A stretch of 64,000 nt of DNA from CAZAYY01 sp964489525 (GTDB lineage: Bacteria; Chloroflexota; Anaerolineae; Anaerolineales; JABWBV01): NCBI GenBank assembly GCA_964489525.1, contig CAZAYY010000014.1, positions 41,667 through 105,666 on the forward strand, read 5' to 3'. Both the position numbers and the translations under genes were made by a program. Below the pieces are notes generated by a model. It was not told the origin of the DNA. It made no database searches and saw only the letters and a program-made list of their open reading frames with translations. Below are positions 18,941 through 28,041 of the stretch, one piece after another; position 1 is the stretch's first letter, and every line of letters begins with the position of its first letter.

Positions 18941-18972
18941 GGTATGGCAAATTAACAACGAGGCAAACGCTT

Positions 18973-21915
18973 ATGACGATTTCATTCCTTTACCCTGGTG
19001 CGCTCTGGCTCCTTTTGCTGGCCCCGCTGATGGCCTGGCTGGCCCTCTCTGGGCCGCGCCGCCCCACCCTGCGCCGTTTTTGGGCTGGCCTGGCCCTGCG
19101 CCTGGCGCTGCTGCTCTTTGTGGTTCTCGCCCTGGCCGGCCTGCGCATCCACCAGGCCAATAAAGAACTCAACGTCGTCTTCCTGCTCGATGTCTCCGAC
19201 AGCGTCTCCCCGGAACTGCAGGAACTTGGCCAGGAATATATCCGCAGTGCCATTTCCCAGATCAACACCCAGGAAAACCCAGGAATTTTGGATAATTCCA
19301 CTGCCAACGCCGCCGTGATTATGTTCGGCGAAGAAGCCCTCGTCGAGCGCCTCATCTCCGAAAGCCAGACCCTGCCCGGCTTCGACTCCATCCCCATGTC
19401 CGGGCGCACCGACATTGCCAGCGCCCTGCAGTTGGCCCTGGCGCTCTTCCCCGGCGAAGGCGGCAAACGCATCGTGCTGCTCTCCGATGGCCAGGAAAAC
19501 CTCGGCCGGGCCATGGATCAAACCGAACTGCTCACCAGCTACAACATCCAGCTCGTCTACTACCCGCTCAGCGGCGAGGCAGGCAGCGCCGAGGTGCGCG
19601 TGGACGCCATCACCGCCCCGGCCCGCCTGCGCCAGGGCGAAACTGGCGATGTTTCCGTCACCATCCACAGTTCAACCGCCATGCCCGCCACCCTGCGCAT
19701 TTTTGACGGCGACACCCTCGTCTATAACCAGGCAGTCAATTTGCAGCAGGGCAGCGACAATCAATTTAACGTCCAAATCACCGCCGGCGAGCCAGGCTTC
19801 CGGCGCTTCCGGGCCCAGGTGCTGCCCGTGCAAGACACCTGGCTGCAAAACAACGAAGCCAGCGCCTTTTCGGTGGTCTACGGCCCGCCGCAGGTGCTGA
19901 TTGTCGAAGGCCAGCCCGGCGAAGCCAACCTGCTCGCCCAGGCCCTCACCGCCGCCAGCATGCAGGTCACCGTCATCCCCCCCGGCAGCCTGCCCGCCAC
20001 CCTGCCCGCCCTGGCGGAATACGATTCCATCATCCTCGCCAATGTCTCCTCGCTCTTTTTGCCCGCCTCGGCCATGGAAACCCTGCCCGCCTATGTGCGC
20101 GACCTCGGCCGCGGCCTGCTGATGATTGGCGGCGGCACCAGCTTCGGTGCTGGCGGCTACCTGCGCACCCCCATCGAAGAAGCCATGCCCGTCTACATGG
20201 ACGTGCGCGCCAAGGAGCAGTCCGAAAAACTCGCCCTCGTCCTCGCCATTGACAAATCCGGCTCCATGGGCCGCTGCCACTGCGACGACCCCGACCTCGC
20301 CCAGGCCTACAATCGCGTCGAAGTCGGCCAGCCCAAGGTGGACATTGCCAAAGCCGCCGTGATGAGCGCCGCCGAAGCCCTCAGCCAGCAAGATGAACTC
20401 GGCGTGGTGGCCTTCGACGACGCCGCCAGTTGGGCCTTCAACCTGAGCACCCTCAACAACCTGACTGCCCTCGACCAGGCCATCGGCGGCATCCAGGCCT
20501 TTGGCCAAACCAATGTCCGCTCCGGCGTCGAAGCCGCCTACCAGGCCCTGCTCGAAATCGAAGCCCGCAAAAAGCATGTCATCATGCTCACCGACGGCTG
20601 GACGTACTCCGGCGACATCACCGCCCTGGTGCAGGAAATGAACGAAAACGGCATCACCTTCAGCATCGTGGCCGCCGGCAGCGGCTCCGCCGAATACCTC
20701 GAAGCCCTGGCCGAAACCGGCGGCGGGCGCTACTACCCCGCCCAGGATATCCTCTCCGTGCCCGATATCTTCCTTAAAGAAACCGTCAAGGCGGTTGGCG
20801 AATACATCATCGAAGAACCCTTCTTCCCCATCCCCGGCAACTCTGGCCCGGCCCTGCGCGGCCTGGACCCCACCCGCCTGCCCGCCCTGCTCGGCTACAA
20901 CGGCACCACCCCCAAGAACACCGCCCGGGTCGAACTCTACACCCAGCGCGGCGACCCACTCCTCGCCACCTGGCAGTACGGCCTGGGCCGCTCCGCCGCC
21001 TGGACCAGCGACCTGAAAGCCCAGTGGGGTGCGGCCTTTGTCAGCTGGGACCATTTCGCCCAGTTCGCCGCCCAACTCGTCAGCTGGACCCTGCCCGCCC
21101 CGCAGATGGAAGGCGTCTCCGCCCAGGCCTTCCTGGATGGCAGCGAAGTCGTCATTCGCGCCGAAGCGCTCGACCCTGCCGGGCAGCCCCTCAACTTCCT
21201 GCAGGTCAGCGCCATGCTCATCGGCCCAGAATTGGCCGCCGATGAAATCCGCCTGCCCCAGGTGGGCGCCGGGCAGTACGAAACCCGCCTCAACATCTCC
21301 CAGGCCGGCGCCTACCTCGTCCGCCTCGGCATCACCAACCGCGACGGCCAGCCGCTCGGCCAGGAAACCCTCGGCCTGGCGGTCCCCTACTCCCCGGAAT
21401 ACAAAGAAGTCGGCCTGCGCCTGCCCCTGCTGGACGAACTTGCCCGCCGCACCCAGGGCTATGCCATTGACCCCGCCTTCGACCCGTTCAGCCGCACCGA
21501 AGAAATCATCTTCACCGCCAGCGTAGACGAAATCTGGCGCTGGCTGCTGCTGGTTGTGGCCCTGCTCTTCCCGCTGGATGTCGCCATCCGCCGGGTGCGC
21601 CTCGACCGCCGCGACTTCGAACCCGCCATCGCCTGGGTGCGCGAACGCCTGCCTGTGGGCCGCAAAATCGCCGCCCCGCGCACCGAGGAAATGGGCCAGC
21701 TCTTCAACGCCCGCGAACGGGTGCGCCAGCGCGAAACCGTTCGCCGCCTGCAGGCCCCGCCCCGCACCCCGCCGCCCACCAGTGACACCCCTGCAGCCAC
21801 CCCGCCCTCGTCTACCCCGCCCCCGGCAGCCCCTGGCGACGCCGCGTCCCCGCCCACCGACGCGACCACCCTCGACCGCCTGCGCGAAGCCAAAAAACGC
21901 GCCGGCCGCAAATAA
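18973..21915 (+). CDS. Large membrane protein with VWA, amidotransferase-like and second VWA domains
   Basis: 980 residues. Membrane segments at the N-terminus (10-50) precede a first VWA domain (MIDAS DVSDS at 73-77), a beta-sandwich, and a class I glutamine-amidotransferase-like fold near 310-410 (VLIVEGQPGEANLL, LLMIGGGTSFGAGGY) without the nucleophile Cys. A second VWA domain follows (DKSGS at 427-431; GRCHCDD right after it is a possible metal site). The protein ends with a membrane segment near 855-875 and a Pro-rich tail. GAGG precedes the ATG. It is the last gene of the operon. Two VWA modules in one chain suggest a multi-partner scaffold on the outer face of the membrane. Confidence 0.88.
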   Translation: MTISFLYPGALWLLLLAPLMAWLALSGPRRPTLRRFWAGLALRLALLLFVVLALAGLRIHQANKELNVVFLLDVSDSVSPELQELGQEYIRSAISQINTQENPGILDNSTANAAVIMFGEEALVERLISESQTLPGFDSIPMSGRTDIASALQLALALFPGEGGKRIVLLSDGQENLGRAMDQTELLTSYNIQLVYYPLSGEAGSAEVRVDAITAPARLRQGETGDVSVTIHSSTAMPATLRIFDGDTLVYNQAVNLQQGSDNQFNVQITAGEPGFRRFRAQVLPVQDTWLQNNEASAFSVVYGPPQVLIVEGQPGEANLLAQALTAASMQVTVIPPGSLPATLPALAEYDSIILANVSSLFLPASAMETLPAYVRDLGRGLLMIGGGTSFGAGGYLRTPIEEAMPVYMDVRAKEQSEKLALVLAIDKSGSMGRCHCDDPDLAQAYNRVEVGQPKVDIAKAAVMSAAEALSQQDELGVVAFDDAASWAFNLSTLNNLTALDQAIGGIQAFGQTNVRSGVEAAYQALLEIEARKKHVIMLTDGWTYSGDITALVQEMNENGITFSIVAAGSGSAEYLEALAETGGGRYYPAQDILSVPDIFLKETVKAVGEYIIEEPFFPIPGNSGPALRGLDPTRLPALLGYNGTTPKNTARVELYTQRGDPLLATWQYGLGRSAAWTSDLKAQWGAAFVSWDHFAQFAAQLVSWTLPAPQMEGVSAQAFLDGSEVVIRAEALDPAGQPLNFLQVSAMLIGPELAADEIRLPQVGAGQYETRLNISQAGAYLVRLGITNRDGQPLGQETLGLAVPYSPEYKEVGLRLPLLDELARRTQGYAIDPAFDPFSRTEEIIFTASVDEIWRWLLLVVALLFPLDVAIRRVRLDRRDFEPAIAWVRERLPVGRKIAAPRTEEMGQLFNARERVRQRETVRRLQAPPRTPPPTSDTPAATPPSSTPPPAAPGDAASPPTDATTLDRLREAKKRAGRK

Positions 21916-21920
21916 CCCCT

Positions 21921-21980
21921 CTTAGCATTTAACATTTAACCTTTAAAATTTAACATTTTGCATTTCGCATTTGCCATTTT
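21921..21980. repeat. AT-rich degenerate repeat (ATTTAACATTTAAAATT type)
   Basis: Iterations of TTAACATTT and GCATTTTGCATTT. Near-identical tracts lie at 26093-26137, 26963-26994, 35719-35753 and 38341-38375, always at gene borders. Confidence 0.75.
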
Positions 21981-21996
21981 CCCCTCTCTTTCCGGG

Positions 21997-22002
21997 TATA
22001 AT
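21997..22002 (+). promoter_or_regulatory. Candidate -10 box (TATAAT)
   Basis: A perfect TATAAT lies 62 nt before the ATG at 22064, just after the AT-rich repeat. The -35 region is unclear. Confidence 0.5.
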
Positions 22003-22063
22003 TAGCCCGCGGTTAATGGATTGGCCGCAGAACTTATCAAATTTTTACACAAGGAGTGATGAA

Positions 22064-22720
22064 ATGGCAGGTTTATTTGCTTTCCCAGGGTCCGGTATGC
22101 TTCTGGCCGAAGGCGGTGGCGCTGTTCCAGCCGTCAAACTGTTTCAAGAAGGGCCATCCACCTTCACCGTCCTGGTGATCTTAATCGCAGTTATCCTCAT
22201 CGTCTGGTGGCTGCTCACCTACAACAAACAGTTCAGCGAAGCCGAAACCGGCGGCCACGGGCATGAAGACCACGGCCACGCCGACCACGGCCATGATGAC
22301 CACGGCCACGAAGCCCATGCGGAGCCTGCCCATGCAGAGCCTGCCCATGACGAAGCCCACGCCGAACCCGAAGTCAAAGCGGTAGAAATCCCCGAAACCG
22401 CCGAACCACTCCCCGCCCCCGGCGCTGCCCCCGAAGAAATCATGGCCCCCGAAATCGCCCCGCAGCCCGTCCCCGACGACCTGAAAATCATCGAAGGCAT
22501 TGGCCCGAAAATTTCCAGCCTGCTCGCCGCTGAAGGCATTGTCACCTTTGCCCAACTTGCTGGAACCCCCGTGGAGCGCCTTACGGAAATCATGCTCGCC
22601 GCCAACCTGCGCATTGCCGACCCCACCACCTGGCCAGCCCAGGCCAAATTGGCCGCCGAAGGCAAATTCGAAGAACTCCAAACCCTGCAAGACAGCCTCA
22701 AAGGCGGCCGCGCCGCCTGA
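22064..22720 (+). CDS. Membrane protein with His-rich stretch and helix-hairpin-helix domain
   Basis: 218 residues. A membrane segment at ~30-50 is followed by a His/Asp/Glu-rich tract (HGHEDHGHADHGHDDHGHE, residues ~65-85) that could bind metal. Ala/Pro/Glu-rich sequence follows, then a C-terminal helix-hairpin-helix domain (DDLKIIEGIGPKISSLLAAE) like those of H-domain/DUF4332 proteins. Such domains bind DNA or proteins. AAGGAG before the ATG at 22064 fixes the start. Function unknown. The combination could be a metal-responsive membrane scaffold (inference). Confidence 0.8.
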   Translation: MAGLFAFPGSGMLLAEGGGAVPAVKLFQEGPSTFTVLVILIAVILIVWWLLTYNKQFSEAETGGHGHEDHGHADHGHDDHGHEAHAEPAHAEPAHDEAHAEPEVKAVEIPETAEPLPAPGAAPEEIMAPEIAPQPVPDDLKIIEGIGPKISSLLAAEGIVTFAQLAGTPVERLTEIMLAANLRIADPTTWPAQAKLAAEGKFEELQTLQDSLKGGRAA

Positions 22721-22738
22721 CCCGCGCTCCCCATAGCA

Positions 22739-22771
22739 CAAAAAAGCCCGGTATCCGCCGGGCTTTTTTTT
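22739..22771 (+). terminator. Rho-independent terminator
   Basis: AGCCCGG (22745-22751) pairs with 22758-22764, followed by eight Ts, right after the His-rich protein gene. The A-run on the other side makes it usable in both directions. Confidence 0.92.
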
Positions 22772-22800
22772 CGTCAATTTTTTGGAGTTTCGGAAAGGCT

Positions 22801-23002
22801 GTAAGCGATAAGCTTTAAGCTTTAAGCGATAGGCTTTAAGCGGTAGGCTTGATGCCTTCCACCAACAGCCAGGAGCCAACAGCCAGGAGCCAACAGCCAG
22901 GAGCCAGGAGCCAGGAGCCGGGAACTGGGAGCTGGGAGGCTACAGGCTACAGGCTACAAGCTACAGGCTACAGGCTACAAGCCACAGCCTACAGCCTACA
23001 GC
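22801..23002. repeat. Short-unit degenerate repeat array
   Basis: Three blocks follow one another: GCTTTAAGCGATA units (22801-22845), CAGGAGCCAA units (~22862-22935) and GCTACAGGCTACA units (~22938-23002). No spacers are present, so it is not CRISPR. It abuts the 3' end of the acetyltransferase gene. Similar arrays lie at 23470-23600, 26005-26095 and 38255-38340. Confidence 0.85.
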
Positions 23003-23455
23003 CTACAGCCTCCCCCCCAGCCTCTTCTCCAACGCAATATCGTGGTGTTCAAAACCGGCTGCCCGGTAGAGCTGCAGCGCGGCATGGTTGTAAAAATCCG
23101 TCAGCACAAGCACCGCATCCGCCCCGGCCGCGCCCGCCAGCGCCTCGCACGCCCCCAACAGCGCCAGCCCCACCCCCCGCCGCCGGAAAGCCTCCTCCAC
23201 GAACATTTCCGTAATCTCCGCGTACGGCTCGGCATAGCACAGCGGCGCCAGCAGCCGCAAACAGGCAAACCCCACCGCCTGCCCGTCCACCTCTGCCAGG
23301 ATGATCGAATCCACCCGCCGCGGGTCCGCCAGCCGCGCCGCGTACACCTCCGCCGGCGCATCCACTTCATTAAACAACCGGTTCAACCGCGCAACGGCCT
23401 CTGCATCCCCCACCCCCGCCTCGCGTGTCACAATTTCAGAATCATTCTCGTTCAT
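23003..23455 (-). CDS. GNAT-family N-acetyltransferase
   Basis: 150 residues with the GNAT fold: acetyl-CoA-binding motif RRRGVGLALL near 92-101 and NHAALQLYRAAGFEHHD near the C-terminus. The acceptor substrate cannot be predicted. GGAGG precedes the ATG. The last codons abut the short-unit array, and the gene is flanked by such arrays on both sides. Confidence 0.88.
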   Translation of the reverse strand: MNENDSEIVTREAGVGDAEAVARLNRLFNEVDAPAEVYAARLADPRRVDSIILAEVDGQAVGFACLRLLAPLCYAEPYAEITEMFVEEAFRRRGVGLALLGACEALAGAAGADAVLVLTDFYNHAALQLYRAAGFEHHDIALEKRLGGRL

Positions 23456-23469
23456 CGGTCAGTACCTCC

Positions 23470-23600
23470 AAGGATAGCCGGAAGCCAACAGCCAGGAGCC
23501 AGGAGCTAACAGCCAGGAGCCGGGAGCCGGGAGCTGACAGCCCACAGCTTCCCCCTACAAGCTACCGGCTACAGGCTACAGGCTACAGGCTTCCCTCCCC
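23470..23600. repeat. Short-unit degenerate repeat array, second copy
   Basis: CCAGGAGCCAACAG units (23478-23545), then GCTACAGGCTACA units (23556-23592), in the same order as at 22862-23002. It separates the acetyltransferase from glmS. Confidence 0.8.
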
Positions 23601-23601
23601 C

Positions 23602-25443
23602 CTACTCCACCGTCACGCTTTTCGCCAGGTTGCGGGGTTGGTCCACGTCCAGGCCGCGCAGGGCGGCAATGTGGTAGGCCAGCAGCTGCAGCGGGATCAC
23701 ATTCGTCACCGGGCTGAGCAGCCACGGCGTCTTCGGCACCCACAGCACATGGTCGGCCAGCGGCGCAATCACCGAATCGCCATCGTTGGCCACCACCACC
23801 ACCGTCCCGCCGCGCGCCCGGGCCTGCTCCACCTGGCTGATCATCTTCTCATACCAGCGGTCCTGGGTCGCAATTGCCACCACCGGCATCGTCTTATCCA
23901 CCAGCGCAATCGGCCCGTGCTTCATCTCACCCGCCGGGTAGCCCTCGGCGTGGATGTACGAAATCTCCTTCAGCTTCAGCGCCCCCTCGTACGCCGTCGG
24001 CATATTGATGCCCCGCCCCAGGTACAGGCAGTGCGACGTATTCACCAGCGCCCGCGCCACCTCCTCCACCTGGTCCTCGCGGTCCAAACAGCGCCCCACC
24101 AGCTCCGGCAGCAGCCGCAAATCCTGGACCATCTGCAAGCGCGTCTTGGCGTCCAAAACCCCGCGCAGCTCCGCCAGCAAAATCGCCAGCATATACTGGT
24201 CCACCAGCGGCGCGGTATAGGCCTTCGTCGAAGCCACCCCAATCTCCGGCCCGGTCTGCATCGAAATAAAGCCATCCGCCATGCGAATCGCCTGCGAACC
24301 AATTGCATTCACAATGGACCACAACACCGCCCCGCGCTGGCGCGCCTCATCCATCGCCGCCAGGGTGTCGGCTGTCTCTCCCGACTGGCTGATGGCCATC
24401 ACCACCGTATTTTCGTCCACAATCGGGTCCAGGTAGCGAAACTCCGAAGCGATGCTCACCTCCACCGGGATGCGCGCAACCTGCTCGATCAAAAACTTGC
24501 CCACCATCCCGGCATAAGCCGCCGTCCCGCAGGCGGTAATCACCATCCGCTGGATGCGCTTCGCCAGCTCCGGGGTCAGGTTCAACTGCGGCAGTATCAC
24601 CTTACCGCGCTCAAAATCCACCCGGCCGCCAATCGTATCCGTCAGCGCCCGCACCTGCTCGTGCATCTCCTTATGCATAAAATGGCGATACTCGCCCTTC
24701 TCCGCCGAAACCGGGTCCCACGAAATCTTATGAATTTCCGGGAAAATCTGCTCGCCGTTCAGCGACCAGAAAGTCGCCCCGGTTTCCGTCACCACCGCCA
24801 TCTGGTGGCTCTCCAAAAACGCAATCGTGCGGGTATGCTCCAAAATTGCCGGCATATCCGAAGCCAAAAACATCTCCCCCTCGCCAAAACCCACCGCCAC
24901 CCCCCCGGAATGGCCGATGCGCGCCGCCACAATCTTGCCCGGCTCGCGCGCACTCATCACCACAATTGCGTGCGCCCCCTTCAAGTGGCGCAGCGCCGAA
25001 CGGGCCGCCTCTTCCAGGCTTACCCCCCCGGCCGAATAGCGCTCCACCAGGTGCACAATCGTCTCGGTATCCGTCTCGCTCTGGAAAACCGCCCCCTCGG
25101 CTGCCAGCTCCTCCTTCAGCTCCAGGTAATTCTCCACAATCCCATTGTGCACCAACACCACCTCGCCCGTCATCCCCAGGTGGGGGTGGGCGTTCGTCGC
25201 GTTCGGCTCCCCGTGGGTCGCCCAGCGGGTGTGCCCGATGCCCATATTCCCATTCACCGGCGACTGGTCCACCAGCAGCGAAAGCCGCGAAAGCTTCCCG
25301 GCATCCCGCCGCACCTGGATCTTACCATCCTCCAAAATCGCCAGCCCGGCCGAATCGTACCCGCGGTACTCCAACCGGCGCAGCCCGTTCAAAATAATCG
25401 GCGTCGCATCGCGCGGCCCAATATAACCAACAATCCCACACAT
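23602..25443 (-). CDS. glmS: Glutamine-fructose-6-phosphate aminotransferase
   Basis: 613 residues, normal GlmS length. It makes glucosamine-6-phosphate from fructose-6-phosphate and glutamine, the first step to UDP-GlcNAc for peptidoglycan. The class II glutaminase domain starts MCGIVGYIG with nucleophile C2, followed by two SIS domains and the conserved C-terminal PRNLAKSVTVE. The start at 25443 is set by this N-terminus and by GGAGG 7 nt upstream. I see no glmS ribozyme in the leader; the upstream 500 nt hold palindromic repeats only. Confidence 0.97.
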   Translation of the reverse strand: MCGIVGYIGPRDATPIILNGLRRLEYRGYDSAGLAILEDGKIQVRRDAGKLSRLSLLVDQSPVNGNMGIGHTRWATHGEPNATNAHPHLGMTGEVVLVHNGIVENYLELKEELAAEGAVFQSETDTETIVHLVERYSAGGVSLEEAARSALRHLKGAHAIVVMSAREPGKIVAARIGHSGGVAVGFGEGEMFLASDMPAILEHTRTIAFLESHQMAVVTETGATFWSLNGEQIFPEIHKISWDPVSAEKGEYRHFMHKEMHEQVRALTDTIGGRVDFERGKVILPQLNLTPELAKRIQRMVITACGTAAYAGMVGKFLIEQVARIPVEVSIASEFRYLDPIVDENTVVMAISQSGETADTLAAMDEARQRGAVLWSIVNAIGSQAIRMADGFISMQTGPEIGVASTKAYTAPLVDQYMLAILLAELRGVLDAKTRLQMVQDLRLLPELVGRCLDREDQVEEVARALVNTSHCLYLGRGINMPTAYEGALKLKEISYIHAEGYPAGEMKHGPIALVDKTMPVVAIATQDRWYEKMISQVEQARARGGTVVVVANDGDSVIAPLADHVLWVPKTPWLLSPVTNVIPLQLLAYHIAALRGLDVDQPRNLAKSVTVE

Positions 25444-25710
25444 ACAAAACCTCCATGGATTTGTAAAAAAAAGTTTATACGACAACCGCCGCGTTTCCAG
25501 CCCTCTGCACCGCCTCCCGGCCAACCCGGCGCAGGCAGCTTTCGATGCACAGCCCGCCCCCAGGTAGCAACCTACCCCGGCAGCCAGGCTCCGCAAAACT
25601 GGAATTCTCAACTTGAAGGGAAAAAATTGGGGCGTGGCGCTCCCAGAGGGCTTCCGCTGATCTCTCGATTTTCCCGGCCCGTGCAGCAAGCATACCTGTA
25701 GTCACGACCT

Positions 25711-25761
25711 GTAGTAACGACTTTAGTCGTTCTCTCCATCGTAGTAACGACTTCCGTCGTT
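25711..25761. repeat. Two copies of a TAGTNACGACT palindromic repeat
   Basis: The stretch 25444-25965 has no credible gene. TAGTAACGACTTTAGTCGTT (25712-25731) and a second copy with a slightly different loop (25742-25761) lie side by side. Relatives lie at 35578-35710, 60927-60952 and 60999-61020. Confidence 0.8.
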
Positions 25762-25770
25762 CCCTACCTC

Positions 25771-25800
25771 CATGTCGTTGCGAGCGCAGCGAAGCAACCT
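25771..25800. repeat. 30-bp dispersed repeat, copy 1
   Basis: The 30 bases starting CATGTCGTTGCGAGCGCAGC are identical to 48622-48651. The inner part is an imperfect palindrome (GTTGC / GCAAC). Confidence 0.85.
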
Positions 25801-25965
25801 CCGCCGCCTCCAAGAACTGCTGCTGCCCAGGGTGTCATCCTGTCCCAGGCCGGTTAACCCCGCCTCGCGGCAGGGAACCCTCATCCTCGTCACCCGACCA
25901 CCCGGCCGGGCCATGCGCTGTTTTCCCTTAACCCAAAAACGACCGATTCACCTCCAAAACAAACC

Positions 25966-26739
<774 letters not shown>

Positions 26740-26748
26740 GGCTGGTTT

Positions 26749-26865
26749 TTAGGATTCAGCCGGGGTTTTGGGTTTACTGCGCTGCAGAATTGCGCCCAGG
26801 GTTTGAGGCGCAGAACCCCCCAGGACCATAAAAACGACTGCGGTTATCCGTGTGAAAGAAAGCAT
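26749..26865 (-). CDS. Possible small ORF upstream of the transposase
   Basis: A 38-residue reading frame (MLSFTRITAVVFMVLGG...) preceded by a strong AAGGAG 5 nt before the ATG, ending 9 nt before the transposase start. Its N-terminal half is hydrophobic. It could be a leader peptide that couples translation of the transposase, or chance. Low certainty. Confidence 0.3.
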   Translation of the reverse strand: MLSFTRITAVVFMVLGGSAPQTLGAILQRSKPKTPAES

Positions 26866-26922
26866 ATTCACTCCTTTTGTCCCTTGTCCCATCGGGGATC
26901 GGCTCACCCCCATCCCGCCCGT

Positions 26923-26956
26923 GTCATCCCGAACGGCGCAGCCGGAGGGATCTTCT
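26923..26956. repeat. Dispersed repeat TCATYCCGARCGGCGCAGCCG, copy 1
   Basis: Related copies lie at 48519-48550 and 61921-61957, each ending in GGAGGNATCTT-like sequence. It is followed by an AT-rich repeat (26963-26994). Confidence 0.7.
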
Positions 26957-27000
26957 CCCCAATTTAACATTTAACATTTAAAATTTTGCCTTTCCTCCCC

Positions 27001-28026
27001 CTACTCCCTCAACTTCCCAATCTTCTCCCAACTCCCCGTCTTCGGGTCCAAATAGCGCCAAAACGCCCACCCGTTGACCGTCTTCCAATCCACCGCGACC
27101 GCCTTCGCCGCGCCGGAAGGCGTCTCAAACACCTGCCCGTTCCAGCGCATCGTACCCTTCAAATCCAACATCTCGGCATGGTAGGTTTGTTCCTGGTAAT
27201 TCACCCGCACCGCCAGCGGAAAAACCGATTTCGGTTCTGCGGGCGGTTTGGTTTTCTTCGGCGGCTTGGGTTGGGCCGCCTCCGGCTCCGCCAAAACCAC
27301 GCCCAAAACCTCCACCCAGTACTCCGCATCAATCGAAGGGACCATATACTGCTCCTGCTTGACCCCCACGTTGTACTGGATCAGCAAATTCACCAACTGG
27401 TCGCCGTTGATCAACCGGATCGGGGTCTTCCCCGCCGCCTGGGATTCTTCCACAGCCGAGGGAGAAAAATCGCCGGGGGTAATAATCAGGCCTTGTTCTG
27501 AATCGGCAACCTTGAGCGAACCGCGCAAATCGCGCACTACCCCGGACCCGACATTCCCCGTCCAACGCTTGGCCTGGATGGCGACCTTGACCTCGCTGAG
27601 CGGATTGGACTTGAGCACCCCGCGCACATCCACGCCTTTATCGTTGCTGTATGGTGTGGTTTCAGTTTCCTCAAACCCCATCTGCTCCAACAGCAGGCGA
27701 ATCAGTTCTTCAAACTTCTGCGGCGGCATGTGCATCAACTGCCAGCGCAAATTCTTGCGCACCAGGGCCTGCAAGCTTTCAATTTGCTGCTGTATGCTCC
27801 CGGTCGGGACCACCTTCAAAGCAAACGTGCCGCGTTCATCCCCCCGGCGGAAGCGCGAATCGGGGTTGAGCGTATCGGTGTACAGCAGCGCCCCCATGGT
27901 TGCCTCCGGCGTCTGGCCGCTGGTTTCCAACATCCCCGCAGCCTGGGCGCGCCCCGCAATGTCTTTATAGTGGAGCGGCGTCCCGGCCTGTTTCAAAATC
28001 TCATACGCAGCATCTTTGAATTGCAT
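27001..28026 (-). CDS. Mrr-type restriction endonuclease with HARE-HTH-like and RAMA-like domains
   Basis: 341 residues. Residues 1-72 form a winged helix of the HARE-HTH kind. Residues ~95-225 are the Mrr catalytic domain (D133 in KGVDV, Q151-A-K153 in VAIQAKRW). Residues ~275-341 resemble a RAMA domain (MLDLKGTMRWNGQVFETPSG...VNGWAFW), a fold linked to DNA adenine-methylation systems. Mrr enzymes cut modified DNA, so this is probably a modification-dependent nuclease acting on incoming DNA. AAAGGG precedes the ATG. It is 15 nt downstream of the EVE-nuclease gene, in one operon. Confidence 0.87.
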   Translation of the reverse strand: MQFKDAAYEILKQAGTPLHYKDIAGRAQAAGMLETSGQTPEATMGALLYTDTLNPDSRFRRGDERGTFALKVVPTGSIQQQIESLQALVRKNLRWQLMHMPPQKFEELIRLLLEQMGFEETETTPYSNDKGVDVRGVLKSNPLSEVKVAIQAKRWTGNVGSGVVRDLRGSLKVADSEQGLIITPGDFSPSAVEESQAAGKTPIRLINGDQLVNLLIQYNVGVKQEQYMVPSIDAEYWVEVLGVVLAEPEAAQPKPPKKTKPPAEPKSVFPLAVRVNYQEQTYHAEMLDLKGTMRWNGQVFETPSGAAKAVAVDWKTVNGWAFWRYLDPKTGSWEKIGKLRE

Positions 28027-28041
28027 ATACTTACCCTTTAT

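Noticed and set aside
22862..23002. Possible CRISPR array
   Set aside because: Units are 7-12 nt, degenerate and without spacers; no cas genes.
25444..25700. Upstream extension of GlmS by 82 residues
   Set aside because: GlmS must begin at Cys2 after the initiator Met for glutaminase activity; the extension is repeat-rich leader.
23425..25701. 758-residue plus-strand open frame
   Set aside because: Exactly antisense to glmS, His/Arg-rich and without domains; high GC keeps the shadow open.
25444..25965. glmS ribozyme
   Set aside because: No recognisable ribozyme core; the stretch consists of palindromic repeats.
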